DNA of 64,000 nt from Corinectria fuckeliana (Eukaryota; Ascomycota; Sordariomycetes; Hypocreales; Nectriaceae). The notes below the pieces were generated by a model. It searched no databases. It saw nothing but the letters and a program-made list of their open reading frames with translations, and had not been told where the DNA came from. Positions within the stretch are counted from its first letter, which is position 1. Every line of letters starts with the position of its first letter. The position numbers were made by a program, and so were the translations under genes. Below are positions 1 through 10,740 of this stretch, piece by piece. The stretch covers positions 62,001-126,000 of the forward strand of contig WPDH01000170.1 of the NCBI GenBank assembly GCA_019137255.1, in the 5' to 3' direction.

Positions 1-1659
1 GCAGATAATCCTCATGGACACCAACGTTATTGCGGTCGTGATCGACCTCACTGAGCGGCGTGCGGTTCGAGGTGCTGCGGTTGGGAGGCGTCGAAGCCTG
101 GCCGTTGCGCAGAGACGTCTTCTGCATGGCGCGGATAGGCGTGCTAGGGACAGGGTTGGCAGCGGCCATTTCCTTCCTGAGCTTGCGCTCAACCCGCTCC
201 TCGATCCACCACTCCCTGAAGGTGCCCTGGTTGAGGTGCAGCCAGTGCTGCTGAGGTCCGACAACCATGCCAGGTCGCATGAATCGCATAAACGAGATGA
301 CCTCGTTGGCGGTGAAGCCATGGCGGTAAATGAGGTAGGCCCCGATGAGGCAGCCTGTCCGGCCCAGGCCAGCTTTGCAATGGACAGCAATGCCCTTCTT
401 CTTGACGGTGATAGTCTCGTGGGCCAGACGGATGAACTTGCGAACGGTTGTGAGAGAGGGACACGTGCCGTCGTCGAAGATCATGTCGAGGTGTTGGATG
501 CCCAGGGCCTCAAAGTACGAGGGAGAGTAGAGCTGCGAGTTGAGTCGTACGACCAGGCCAATGTTCTTCTCGGAAAAGTGGCTCAGGACGTTCTTGAAGG
601 GCTGGGGAAGCGTCGGGTGAGCCTCAACAGCGACCAGCGTGTGAGGCAACAAGGGGAACATCTCGGAGCCCTCCGTGATCTTCGCGACCGGGGTGTGCTG
701 GGGAGACGCAAAGGCGAGGAAGTGAGGAGTGATCCAGTTGAAGTCGCCGTGCTCGACCCGCTCGAACCTCTCGTACATGTCCAAGTCGAAGTTGTCGAGA
801 TCGCAGCACTTCTCTTCCTTGGCCTTCCACACACCGTATACAACATCCTGGACGCTGATGCCATAGTCGGCCTGGCTGTAACCGGCATCTCGGAAGGGCA
901 TCAGCGGAGGGTCGACCTGCGCAATCGGGGCCAGCGCCAGGTGGGGAGGCCAGTTCTGGATCAAGACCATGTAGCAGGCAAGCATGCAGGCAGCATTGGC
1001 GCGGCCTGTGATGCAGGGGTCACTCTGTCAGCCTTGTGGTGCCTCGCGAAAGTTTACCGTCGCAGGCGGGTGGACTTACTTCGAGGGTCGGCGGCGCTCC
1101 AGAACACAATTGGACGGTCCTTGTTCTGCTTGGCGCCGAGGATGTCGTGGAACTGGATCGCAAAGCGGTAAAGATGTCCGATATGCAGAGGGCCGAAGTC
1201 GTGGTGGAAAGCGTTGTAGAGAAGCGTGTCATCGACGGTGAAGTAGCACGGAGGCGTCCTCTTGGTCTGGAGCGGGGTAGCGTCTACACCTCGCTGCGCA
1301 CGTTTCCTCGAGGAAGCCGGGACCTCTGGATAAGGGAACAGTGTGTCGGCCGTGGGGGCATGGACGTAGGAGGCAAGGTACAGACGATCTGCGATGAAGG
1401 TTAGAAACGTGGTCGGGTTCGGGATGCGGACGATGACGCTGGCGACGGGTCCGCAGTGTGGGCCAGCGGTCGGCCGCAGCGAGGCAGCCCGGGGATAACA
1501 ATGCGACATGGCTCTCGAGTATCAAGGCGCCATTGGGACGAGGGCAGAGAAGAAGATGGGTTCCAAGGTGAAGCAGCAAGGGCAGCTAAGGTGTGCCATA
1601 CCTGGGATGTACTCGATTATCTGCCCATGGTTCTGGGCGACTCGGGAGGAAGGCGCCAT
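1..1659 (-). CDS. cdc14: Cdc14-type dual-specificity phosphatase (3' end outside window)
   Basis: Cdc14 removes phosphate from Cdk sites to drive mitotic exit, cytokinesis and septation. Three exons are seen: 1659-1602, 1388-1080 and 1005-1, with introns 1601-1389 (213 bp) and 1079-1006 (74 bp). Joining them reads IIEYIPDRLYLASY across the first junction and DPRSRANAACML across the second, both typical of the family's N-terminal domain. The catalytic signature HCKAGLGRTG (HCx5R) lies near positions 353-385, followed by the conserved GAYLIYRHGFTANE segment. The reading frame is still open at base 1, so the C-terminal tail is missing. The ATG at 1659 was chosen because it has A at -3 and leads straight into the conserved start; an in-frame upstream ATG at 1767 would add 36 weakly coding residues. 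It is divergent from pcc1. Confidence 0.93.
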
Positions 1660-2410
1660 TATTCCAGGCCTTGCGCTTCTCCTCGGGTTTCTTTTTTTCA
1701 GGTGCGACAGGGCGGACAGGACCGGGGCTCGATCGGGAGGGCCGGATCCGTCGACTGAGGACCTCAAGAGTGAGAAGTGACGATGTGCACGAGACAGTGA
1801 CGGCGGTAGGCGGTGACGGGGCGTTACGGCGACGGTAGTGGCAGTGGCAGTGGCAGTGGCAGTGGCAGGTGAGAGCGGCTAAAGCTAAAGGCGGTGGCGC
1901 GAAGTGGACGCTGAAGGAGATAAACGGCAGGCGGGAGTTCCAAGGCGGACTAGAGATGCATCAAGAGAAGAAGAATGGGGGAGGAGACAAGAGAAGGTTG
2001 AGGTTGATCCCGGTGCCAGAATCCACGATGTTTTGTATTTTCTGCTGGTTGGCGAGCCGGACCCATGTCGTTGTTATTCCTGCGCTAGTAGCTCGACAAC
2101 AGTAGCCGCCCGTCGCCGTGGCAACCCTGTGGCTGCATTTCCGGCCGCCCATCCCATCTCTCTCTCAGCCACACGCACACGCATCCGCCTTATCGGCCGC
2201 GCGCCAGCCTACCGAGCTAGATACTAGTAGCACCTATCAACCCCACCAACGTCTCCCCGCGGGCAAATTCGCAAACCCGGGAGCCTCCAGAGGTGACAGC
2301 ACATCACCACCGCGCGCAAGACATTGGACTTCCCGAGCTGCGACTTTGCGACTTTGCGACTTTGCGACCAGCCTTGCATTCCTGCTACGTACGCCCGGGA
2401 TGCCCGCCTC
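1660..2410. promoter_or_regulatory. Divergent upstream region of cdc14 and pcc1
   Basis: This stretch separates two divergent start codons and should hold both promoters and 5' leaders. It contains a hexanucleotide repeat at 1837-1866 and a triplicated 9-mer (GACTTTGCG) around 2342-2368, about 45-70 bases before the pcc1 start. No further gene is seen. Its regulatory role is inferred from position only. Confidence 0.5.
1837..1866. repeat. Hexanucleotide microsatellite (AGTGGC)5
   Basis: Five perfect tandem copies of AGTGGC lie in the cdc14 upstream region. Confidence 0.95.
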
Positions 2411-2874
2411 ATGACCGCCATGGCCGCCACTCCCGACCCCCAGTTCCCATGCTCCATGCAAGACATCCCCTCTCCCTCCCTTCCTACGCCTCCTCTTGGC
2501 CCAAATTGCCGGCCTGCTTCCCCAGCGACGGGCCACGGGCTATTCCACAACACGCATCCCTACTAACTCGCTTGTCTCCGTGCAGAACCCTCGATATCCC
2601 GCTTCCTACCTCGAGACTAGCCACGGCGGCGCTCAAGGTCCTCCAGGTCGACCCTGAACTCTCCCAGCTCGTCACGCGGCAGTTCTCCGTCGTGCCAGCG
2701 TTGCAGTCTGCCGACGACGATGCCCGGGTGCTCAAGGTCGAATACAAGGCTACGACAAACCGCATGTTGCGGGTCGCCGTCAACTCCTTCATGGACAGCC
2801 TGAAGCTGGTGCTGGAGGTTATGGAGCAGCTAGACACCGATGTGCTTAGTCTCCCGCAAGAAACTGGGCAATAA
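2411..2874 (+). CDS. pcc1: EKC/KEOPS complex subunit Pcc1
   Basis: Pcc1 is the small dimerising subunit of the KEOPS complex, which makes the t6A37 modification on ANN-decoding tRNAs and is tied to telomere and transcription functions. Exon 1 is 2411-2457 and exon 2 is 2586-2874, giving 111 residues, normal for the family. Exon 2 carries the whole Pcc1 fold, from LDIPLPTSRLATAALKVLQV to VNSFMDSLKLVLEVMEQL. The acceptor (CAG at 2583-2585, preceded by ACTAACTCG) is strong. The best donor is a GC donor (AT|GCAAGA at 2458), giving FPCSITLDIPLPT, the usual family start. A GT donor at 2443 is phase-compatible but would delete the FPC motif. A second ATG at 2420 has a near-perfect Kozak context (gccgccATGG) and may be the real start, losing three residues. 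Confidence 0.85.
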
Positions 2875-3249
2875 ATAAAAACCAAGTTCGCGCTGCCGTT
2901 GGAGGCACCGTCCCCTTGGTCTCTCTCTTGAATGTGTGGTATATTTTAGTACACAGTGGCAACACTCCATGGTGATCCAAACCGCCAACCTCCCAAATCC
3001 AAATACACCTTGTCAAGCCCGCGTGAGTGCTTGAATCTAAATTATATTTTCATCAGAACCGCCCGTCTATCGTTACGCATCAGCGTTAAACCCAACCAGA
3101 AAAACCCGCTGCCTCTTCCCTAGATCCCAATGCGCATGTGGACCGCGTAACTCGCAGCTCTTGATTAGATCCGCCCCACGCCCCATGAGCATCCAGCGAC
3201 AGGTGTGATTTAGACAAATCACACACAAGCTTCTCGGGCGTTAGAAGCC
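2875..3249. other. Convergent 3' intergenic region
   Basis: This lies between the 3' ends of pcc1 and the bHLH gene. AATAAATAAAA overlaps and follows the pcc1 stop codon and may serve in polyadenylation. Nothing else is recognised. Confidence 0.5.
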
Positions 3250-5307
3250 TCAGTCCCCATTGTCCGCCGTCTTAAGCTGCTCAAGTTGTTTCTTGAGTTC
3301 AGCCAGTTCTTCCCTGAGACCCACGTTTTCGCGTTGCAGGTCCTTCATATGCACAATGGCGTTCTCGACGACGCTTGCCTTGCTGTTTTGTGAATTAGCC
3401 TGCTTCCCATCCTTCTTATCGCCACTTCCTTCCCCATCACTGCCGGTGTCGCCGCCCGGCAAAAGACCTGACATGACCTGCAAGGCTGTGTTTATCCTAT
3501 TTCTTCGGCCTTGCTCTGCAATCTTGTGTGATGTCCGTTTTGATGTCAGGTTGGTCGATAGCTCGCTGGGGTATGAAACTCCTGGCACTTGGTTGCCTTC
3601 CAGGATATTTTGATAATTGGACTTCGACATGAGAAGTCGGGAGGCCGCATCCTCTGCAGAAGATATACGGGGGGTACCTGGGAGCAATGGCTTGATGTTG
3701 GGGGAGATCCTCGGGAGCAGGGCAGGCGATACGTGAACCGACCCCGTCCTCGTCCTGCCGGTCCGGGCTGCGAGTAGGGGGGTTTTCCGGGCTGCGGGTC
3801 CGGAGGAACCCGGGCCCAGCTGCGGGCTTTGGCTCGCAGAGATGGTTCCGGAGCGCTTGGGGAAGACAGGGGAAGACAGGGGCTGCAAGTTAGCCGTCCC
3901 CTTGGAGGTTACAGACTCAACGATGGTAGGCTGCAGAGAGGCTCGTCTGGTGGCCAGTCCAAGTTTCTTAGTGGAAACAGATTCTGGCAACTCGAGGGAC
4001 TCAATATGGTCCGTCACTGCAGCTTCCTGGTGACTAGTCGGTGTCTTGTTTGCCCGGGATGCGGGAAGTTTCATCAGCGATGCCGGGGTAGCCGGGGCCG
4101 GCTGTAGGTCTGCGGGGACCGAGATGGGCGTCTGTTGACCGCTCCTTAGGGGATGGATATATGGGGATTTACTCGTCGATCTCCGCGTAGGAACAGGTGG
4201 GGGTGGCATCTCGGACAGAGTTTCCGGGGATACTGACGAGTTCTCGTCGGGTGAAGTCGAGGTGGAGGTGGCAGGCATAGGGAGGAAAGCTGAGTTCCCA
4301 CTCTCTTCGACCTCGGTGAGGACTTGGGAGACGATGGCAGGACTAGGCCCTGTCTTCCTTCGTTGGGCCTTCACAATGGGCGAGCTCCGTACACTGGTTT
4401 TGCCTCGAGGCTTTGCTGCCGTCTTCTTTCTCGGCTTCTTAGACAGGTCCATTGATCCAACAGCAGGTGCGGCAGAAGTGTCGAGCTCCATCTCGACGGG
4501 CGAGTTGTTTAAATGGGTGTGCTCATAGATGGATGATGTGGCGTCATTTTGAGCGTGAAGTGCTGGGGAAGTGAGAGGGCTGAAGTAGGCGCTAGGAACA
4601 GCGAAGGACGAGCTATCCATGGTGAAGTGAGGATCGAGGGGAGTGACGGCAGGTGAGACGAGAGGAGTAAAGGCCATCTGAAAATCGCAGTTAGTAGGGG
4701 CCCGACCGATGGCCGCACCGCGGGCCAAGGATGAGGCAGAGGGACGGGCGTGTCTTACATCTTGTTGCTCTTGCATCCGCTGGTGATAGCCCGGATCATA
4801 GACACCGGCTTGTGATAGCTGGTCAGCCCGCGAGTAGAAATTGCCATTGTTGGGCATCTCAAGACTCTGGGGGGTAGGGGGGACCGAGTGGTTGTTGTGG
4901 TTGGAGAAGAAGGCAACCTGCTGTTCTTGGAGCTGGCGCTGCTGCTGCTGGAACTTTTGCTGCTGGAGATACTGAATCTGGGCGTCGATGCTGGATATCG
5001 GGTCGGTAGTCGGGGTCATCATGTGAGCCGGGATGGTGGTTCGGGGGGCCGAGGTCGATATGGGCATGGAGTTGTTTGCAGACATGATAGCCTGGTTTTC
5101 CGAATCGGTCATGATGGTATCGGAAGGGTCGCGGGGTTGGTGGCTCATGATAGCCTGGGAGGAGCCATCCTGGAAGCCCTGGAAGTCGAAGTGCATGCTA
5201 TCGCCGAGGCTGGCCATGCCACTCATGTCGAGGAACTGGCCAAAGTCCTCGTCGGCAGCGTTGGTCATGGCCTGGCCCTGAGCATCCCACGCTGTTGAGC
5301 CCATCAT
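3250..5307 (-). CDS. nuc-1: bHLH transcription factor, NUC-1/PalcA type phosphate regulator
   Basis: The protein resembles the Neurospora NUC-1 / Aspergillus PalcA family (yeast Pho4 counterpart), which switches on phosphatases and phosphate transporters under phosphate starvation by binding CACGTG. The C-terminal bHLH is visible: basic region KRTSHKIAEQGRRNRIN with the H-E-R triad of E-box binders, helix 1, a long acidic/glycine loop, then helix 2 running into a heptad-like coil (VGLREELAELKKQLEQL). The N-terminus is acidic and followed by a Gln-rich run near 4920-4990; the middle is rich in Ser/Pro/Thr. An 81-bp stretch at 4678-4758 looks like a genuine intron (donor GTAAGA, branch CTAAC, acceptor TTTTCAG) although it is open in frame, so the spliced protein would be 27 residues shorter than the unspliced read-through of about 685. 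The start is ATG 5307, or the adjacent ATG 5304. Confidence 0.85.
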   Translation of the reverse strand: MMGSTAWDAQGQAMTNAADEDFGQFLDMSGMASLGDSMHFDFQGFQDGSSQAIMSHQPRDPSDTIMTDSENQAIMSANNSMPISTSAPRTTIPAHMMTPTTDPISSIDAQIQYLQQQKFQQQQRQLQEQQVAFFSNHNNHSVPPTPQSLEMPNNGNFYSRADQLSQAGVYDPGYHQRMQEQQDVRHARPSASSLARGAAIGRAPTNCDFQMAFTPLVSPAVTPLDPHFTMDSSSFAVPSAYFSPLTSPALHAQNDATSSIYEHTHLNNSPVEMELDTSAAPAVGSMDLSKKPRKKTAAKPRGKTSVRSSPIVKAQRRKTGPSPAIVSQVLTEVEESGNSAFLPMPATSTSTSPDENSSVSPETLSEMPPPPVPTRRSTSKSPYIHPLRSGQQTPISVPADLQPAPATPASLMKLPASRANKTPTSHQEAAVTDHIESLELPESVSTKKLGLATRRASLQPTIVESVTSKGTANLQPLSSPVFPKRSGTISASQSPQLGPGSSGPAARKTPLLAARTGRTRTGSVHVSPALLPRISPNIKPLLPGTPRISSAEDAASRLLMSKSNYQNILEGNQVPGVSYPSELSTNLTSKRTSHKIAEQGRRNRINTALQVMSGLLPGGDTGSDGEGSGDKKDGKQANSQNSKASVVENAIVHMKDLQRENVGLREELAELKKQLEQLKTADNGD

Positions 5308-8300
5308 GTCCAAAGGCGCCGCTTCGTTGGTGGGAGAGCGAATATGGGGCGGGAGACACGAGTGCGTCGAGACGTCGTGAGGCGCGAGAGAGCAATGCGC
5401 AGTCGCAGTCGCCGTCGCAGTCGCAGTCGTCGCAAATCAGCGAGGTGTCGTCGTGTGACGAGCGGTCGGGCGGACGGGCGGACGGGCGAGCGAGCGACGA
5501 GAAGAGTAGGATCAAGCGCCGAGTTTTCAGAGGAGCCAGCAACGGTGGCTCATTTGCGACCGGACCTGAAATGGAGGAGTCGACGGGACGACTAAGTACC
5601 TAGCTACTAGGTCTAGTAGCTGTACGAAGCGACTCTAGGTCAAGATCACAGAAAATACGGCAGTGCACCGAATAGCGATGTTCACGAGTGCGGTGGAATG
5701 CGGTTGATTGTGGGAAGGCGGCGAGTTGGGTGAGATTTGAGGGAGCAGGCAAGAGTGAAGCTTCCAACGAGTGTTTGGAGAATGATTGTCGTGGTTCGTG
5801 ATGCAAACGTGGGTGGATGCGGGTGAGTGAGGGACGAGGAAGGACGCTGTGGTTGGTGGGCAGCCAAGAAGAGCGAGGCAGAGAGGTGAGTGAGTAACTA
5901 ACTTATTAGACCTAGTGACTGGTGGGTGGGGTGGGGTAGGTGAGTGAGTGAGTGAGTGAGTGAGTGAGTGAGTGAGTGAGTGAGTGAGTGAGTGAGTAGG
6001 TGAGTGTTGCTTGCGATGAAAGGTAATAAGTACGTAGAGAAGTGAGAGGTACTATATTCAGCAAGTGCCGGATACCTCTAGAGGCTGTGTTGAGGGGATT
6101 CCGACGCTTCCCAAATGGGTTCTTGAATTATTTCTCTCGTAGCTTCAATGATAGCGAGTTGAGCCGGGAAAATATACGACTGGGTGGGCTAAGAGGCACC
6201 GCCCGGTTGGGATTTCGGTCATCACTCACCTCGTTAGTGCGGCGGGTGACACTAGTAGGTGGGTTTCAGTCGGTGTAGTCGGCGCTGGGGATTATTAGTC
6301 TATTCCATTAGTACCTAGACCTACAGGTATCTATCCGTAAGTAGGTACTAGATAGAGGGAATTCGTAGTCCAGAGGGGTAAAGCCACTAGATACTTAAGT
6401 AGATAGGTAGGTAGGTAGTCTTCCCCTCTCGTCATGAGCCTTATGGGCAGTACCGATGGGTTCAACATGTAGAGACGGTGAGATGCTTGGGTAATGATGG
6501 TAATGAAGCGATCTATGGAGCCTTGACTTCTAACTTGGTGTCGGTCTTCCAACAACTGGGGCCGAAAGCCTGAACCCCCCCGCGCCTACTTCAGGTCAGG
6601 CAAGGAAAGGCATCCAACTCTACATGCCCGGTCTCGTGCGTGCAGTAGGTAGCTTAGATATTTGAGAAGAAAACGGAACAAATTCATAGGGGCTCTGAGA
6701 CCAAGAGCAGCCAAGCGTACGTAGTCGACCGCTCGGAGCCTCCGAGGCATCATCCGAATTCTCCGACGGCTAGTCGAAAAAAGAGACGTCGGTGGCATCT
6801 AGTGGTCCGTGCGCGTGGTCCGTCCCCAGGCTTCTGCATTCTCGACAGTTGGGGAAAGGGTGGTCTAATAATAAAAGGAATTGAAACGAAGTGCGAATTA
6901 GTCAAGTACATATCTACAGCCAAGCTATTAATGAGTAAGGACCTTTACTTCAAAATAGCCTCCCAGCGCTCCCAGCCAAGACCCTCTACCCGAGCTGTAA
7001 CTCGAGGCGGTTACCATCCATCTGTCTTCTGGTGGAGGAGGGTTCGACTCGGTCACTGAACTTGGCTCTCCAGACTCCCGTCGAGTAGTTAGTTTCGTTA
7101 TTCTCAGGGCGACTGACGAACCGGAGAATTAATTGATTTTTTTATATTTAGGGCCCATCAAGCTCGTTATCGATGCACGCACCAATCCCCATTCCTTCTC
7201 GCTCGACAGGTATCCATCTCCCTCCTCCTGGTTGCAGGCCGACTTACAGCGAATGCTTCCTTCCGAGTTACAGGTCGCCACTGTCGATCCTCCAGGTTTG
7301 TCGTCCACATTCCGGGTTTGAATGTCTGCATCGCCATCTCGCCCTTGACTGCCAGTGTAGGTACTTAGTCAGTACTATTAATCAAGGTGCGAACTGGTGA
7401 GGGAGTTCCATCCTTCCCCCTCACCCCTCGGGAGATATCCGACATGTGAGCTAGGGCACTTGCAGCCGGGGATCGACCCACCGGTCTTCTTATTAAACAG
7501 TTTAATACTTGGCCGACCACTTCTGCGGGTTGCCCGATCAATTGAACACCTTCAGCTTATCAAATAGCACCACCACCTGCATACTCTTCAGTTGCCTCAC
7601 TTCAGTCCAACTCAAGGTACCTAGTTGTGTGAGCTCATCCATCACTGACTTAATCGAAACAAAGTCACTTTCTCGTCTCAAAGGTCCTCGCACCACATGT
7701 TCTTTACGACGTTTTATTGAAGTCGGGCTTCGCAGCCCCAACCTCGACTACTACTCTCCCATCACGTACAATGGCACATACAAAACAAGTCGCCGCCGCT
7801 CTACCTCGGCCAACAACCTCACCCCTTTACATTCCTCTACTACCACACTTCATCGCCCTGTGTGTTTTTCAACTCCCCTTCTTTCCATTCCCTCCTTCCT
7901 CCTCCACCAGGCTGTCTAAGCCAATTACGTGCAACAAGAGATGGTGGTATCATATAATAACACAACAATCCATCAAGATAATGACCAGTCCCGGGTCGCG
8001 TCTAGAATGTACAACAAGAGAACGTAGGAAAGAGAAACGAATATGAGACAGATTAGGTCGAGACTGAGAGATGTCGACGCCGAGTCATGCGTTGGTTTGT
8101 CAGAAAGAAAAAGAAAAGGAAGCTGTCTCTCCCCCGTTAATATGATGGTCCCGGAGGGAACGAGAGAGAGCCTGCACGGGTGGGTGCGTTTTCGAGACAA
8201 AAAAGAAAATGATCGAGTGAACGGCTGCTGGTCAAGCGGCTGTTGGCGGCACTGCTATGGAGCGTTTTATGCAAAGGATGCAAGGCTTTGGCCACGGTAG

Positions 8301-8430
8301 AAGCAGGTTTTGGCGGAAAGGAACGATGTTTCCAGGAACATCATGGGGTATATATCGGTGGTTCATCAGAAAAGCGTGCAGAAGGGACCTGGCTTGGGCG
8401 TCGTAACTAATCGTCAACGCTATAGATGTT
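5308..8430. other. Intergenic region upstream of the bHLH gene
   Basis: About 3.1 kb without a supportable gene. The part near 5308-5900 is GC-rich with GTCGCA- and GGGCGGAC-type imperfect repeats and probably holds the bHLH promoter and leader. A TGAG microsatellite lies at 5941-5996 and a short TAGG tract near 6403-6418. From about 6000 to 8000 the sequence is more AT-rich with many stop codons in all frames. Several open stretches of 60-140 codons show no protein-like character. Confidence 0.5.
5941..5996. repeat. Tetranucleotide microsatellite (TGAG)14
   Basis: Fourteen perfect TGAG units lie about 630 bp upstream of the bHLH start codon. Confidence 0.97.
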
Positions 8431-10740
8431 CTACACTCGCGACCGGTCACCAAGATTCAGCCAGCTCATATCTGACGACGTCGAGGCCATAGCGAGCTGA
8501 GGCTGGTGGCTAACGCCCGATGGAGGGTGGCCCGAGGGTGGCACACCAGGGGAGAGCGGCGTCCCAAAGTAGAAGCTGGGGTTGTAGACGCTGCTGGTCG
8601 CTCGGTCGGCACCCCAGGGTTTCGCAGCCTGGTTGGACGACTCCCATTGCTCGTTGACGCTTTCGGGGATGCCGCTGGAGTATCCAGCAGATGACGACTT
8701 CGACGAAGGTCGCTCGATTTTGCCAGCCACTCCGTCCTGGAAGGGAATCTTGCCGTATTGCTCCACGACGGGGCTGCCTGAGTTCACCCGGTTGAATTCG
8801 GGGCGGAAATCAAAGTTCAGCGGCGGTACCGTCGCTGAGTCTTGAGTAACTCGGGGGTTGCGCTGCTGAGTCGCAGTCGCCTGCGAGTACCGGGAGCTCT
8901 GGTCGTCAGACACTCCAGTGGTTCTCTTAGGGCCACCGAAGCCGAGGATCTGCAGGGCGCTCCCGCCAGACCAGTACCGGTTCCAGCCAGAGCTTCTTCG
9001 CATACCTTCGTCGTCCTCCATGGGTCTTTGTTGTCGGGGTCGGGGCTCGGCAACATCACGGTCGAAAGCAACGCCTCTGGCTTGGTGGCCCTGCAAAGCG
9101 GGATGCTGCATCTCCTGCAAGACAGGCTTGCCGATGGTGGCTTTAAGATGCTTGTGCAATGAGCTGACAGAGCTTCGAGTGGTATCGTGGCTAGGCTTTC
9201 GAGTCAAGCCCGTCTTAGACTTTCCAGCTCGGCCCATTAAGATGGCTATGGACGAGTGTGATTCCTGGGACATCTTCGAGTTGTGGCCGAGCATATGGCC
9301 AGGTGAAGACGAGGGGTTAGGACCGTTGTGAAAGACCATGGGAGCCTTCTCGTCCGACGAGAAGCCTCTGTTGTGGCCGGCGTCGTCCTTGGGCTGCTTA
9401 GCCTTCTTTCTCCGTCGCAGAAGCAGCAGTAGCACAATCAACACGGCGATAAACCCAAGGATCGATCCGAGCGTGACACCAAGAACCACATTAGAACTAA
9501 TACCAGAATTATCGTCACTGCTTCCAGCGGCCGCCGCCGCGTCGGTTGAGGTGGCTGTAGCACTAGCATCAGAAAGTGTCAAAGAACCAGTAGCCGTCGA
9601 AGAGAAAGTAGTCGAGGTCGCAAAAGTGGACGAGGCATGTGACGTCTTGGTGGCTGACTTCGTCTTAGTCGAGGTTGACTTGGTCTTAGTCTTGGTCTTG
9701 GTTGAGCTAGAAGTTTTCGTCTTGGAAGAGGCGGTCGACGAGCTTTCAGATTCGAGACGCTGCTGTTCCGCGCCGTAGAAAACAGCACTAGAATCGACCC
9801 ACGAGTTCTCTGAAGCATCAAACATAGCGATAGGTTCGTCAGCGTTGCCGCCGGAGAAGACAACTGTGCCATCCGAGTCTTGAGCAATAGCGAAGTTGGT
9901 TCGGACGGCGGTTGGTGCAAGCGTAGAGTTGTACTTGGGCCAGTCACTGAGAGAAAGATCGCGCTTCTGGTTGGTGATGGGCGGAGAGTTGAGAACGGGT
10001 GTTCCAGATCCATCCTGGAGAACAAATCGAGTGACCTCGTTGGGGGATGTTGAGAGATCGAAAGTGTAAAGGCTCTTAGAGCCATCGTCCCCAGTCATAA
10101 TGCCGGCCTGCATAGAAGACGAGTCCTTGGTCAGGGGCGTCTGAAGAGTGATGCCGGGAATCCTCCAGCCGGTTGCATGGTTGAACAGGACGACGTTCAC
10201 GTTAGAAGTGTCACCACCAACGGCAACAGCATCGGCGTCGGACCAGTTGAGGACGATGGGCTTAATGACGTTCGAGCCGCTGGGGCCATGGGAGTCAACG
10301 CCGAAGGGTTCGGATGCCTGGATGCTGAAGGTGTCGGAATTGGCGGCCTGGACTCCATCGGTGTTGCCGGCGTAAACGAGGATGCGATCGTCACCCTTGA
10401 TGTAGGTCGCGCCATGCCACTGACGGTTCTTGGTGACTTGCAAAGAGGGAGTGACTGTGGTCCATTTGCCGGTCGAATAGGTGTAAAGCTGCAGCCCGGT
10501 GTATCCATCCGAACCACCGGTTCCACCAACGACCCAGAAGCCGTTGGGGGCGCCCACACATACGGCCCCGGTGACGGCCTCTCCATTCTTCAGTTCCTTC
10601 CACTCAGCATCTTCTTTCAGGGCGAGAGACTGGAAGGCATCGGGCGAGTAAGAGTAAAGTGTGTTTTCGTAGATGACGGAACAAGAACCGTCCAGCGACG
10701 TCGGTGGGTCAGGAGAACTCATTGCAGTAGAACTTCCCAT
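8431..10740 (-). CDS. Membrane-anchored beta-propeller (kelch/galactose-oxidase-like) protein
   Basis: The family is known in fungi as a cell-surface beta-propeller protein of unknown ligand. One exon gives 769 residues. Residues 1 to about 330 form the propeller: GSCSVIYENTLYSY, VCVGAPNGFWVVGGTGG and YIKGDDRILVYAGNTDG are kelch-like blades. A Ser/Thr/Lys-rich stalk follows. A single membrane helix sits near residues 417-440 (VVLGVTLGSILGFIAVLIV) and is followed by the stop-transfer sequence RRRKK. The remaining 330 or so residues are a low-complexity, Ser-rich cytoplasmic tail. A type I topology would need a signal peptide, but none follows the ATG at 10740. A hydrophobic run is instead encoded one frame off just upstream (10745-10801; see findings), so the N-terminus is uncertain. 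Some database entries call similar proteins CLF1 splicing factors; nothing here supports that. Confidence 0.78.
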   Translation of the reverse strand: MGSSTAMSSPDPPTSLDGSCSVIYENTLYSYSPDAFQSLALKEDAEWKELKNGEAVTGAVCVGAPNGFWVVGGTGGSDGYTGLQLYTYSTGKWTTVTPSLQVTKNRQWHGATYIKGDDRILVYAGNTDGVQAANSDTFSIQASEPFGVDSHGPSGSNVIKPIVLNWSDADAVAVGGDTSNVNVVLFNHATGWRIPGITLQTPLTKDSSSMQAGIMTGDDGSKSLYTFDLSTSPNEVTRFVLQDGSGTPVLNSPPITNQKRDLSLSDWPKYNSTLAPTAVRTNFAIAQDSDGTVVFSGGNADEPIAMFDASENSWVDSSAVFYGAEQQRLESESSSTASSKTKTSSSTKTKTKTKSTSTKTKSATKTSHASSTFATSTTFSSTATGSLTLSDASATATSTDAAAAAGSSDDNSGISSNVVLGVTLGSILGFIAVLIVLLLLLRRRKKAKQPKDDAGHNRGFSSDEKAPMVFHNGPNPSSSPGHMLGHNSKMSQESHSSIAILMGRAGKSKTGLTRKPSHDTTRSSVSSLHKHLKATIGKPVLQEMQHPALQGHQARGVAFDRDVAEPRPRQQRPMEDDEGMRRSSGWNRYWSGGSALQILGFGGPKRTTGVSDDQSSRYSQATATQQRNPRVTQDSATVPPLNFDFRPEFNRVNSGSPVVEQYGKIPFQDGVAGKIERPSSKSSSAGYSSGIPESVNEQWESSNQAAKPWGADRATSSVYNPSFYFGTPLSPGVPPSGHPPSGVSHQPQLAMASTSSDMSWLNLGDRSRV

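Noticed and set aside
14..1171. Long open frame (385 codons) on the + strand
   Set aside because: It is the exact antisense of the cdc14 catalytic exon; GC-rich codon use keeps the opposite strand open.
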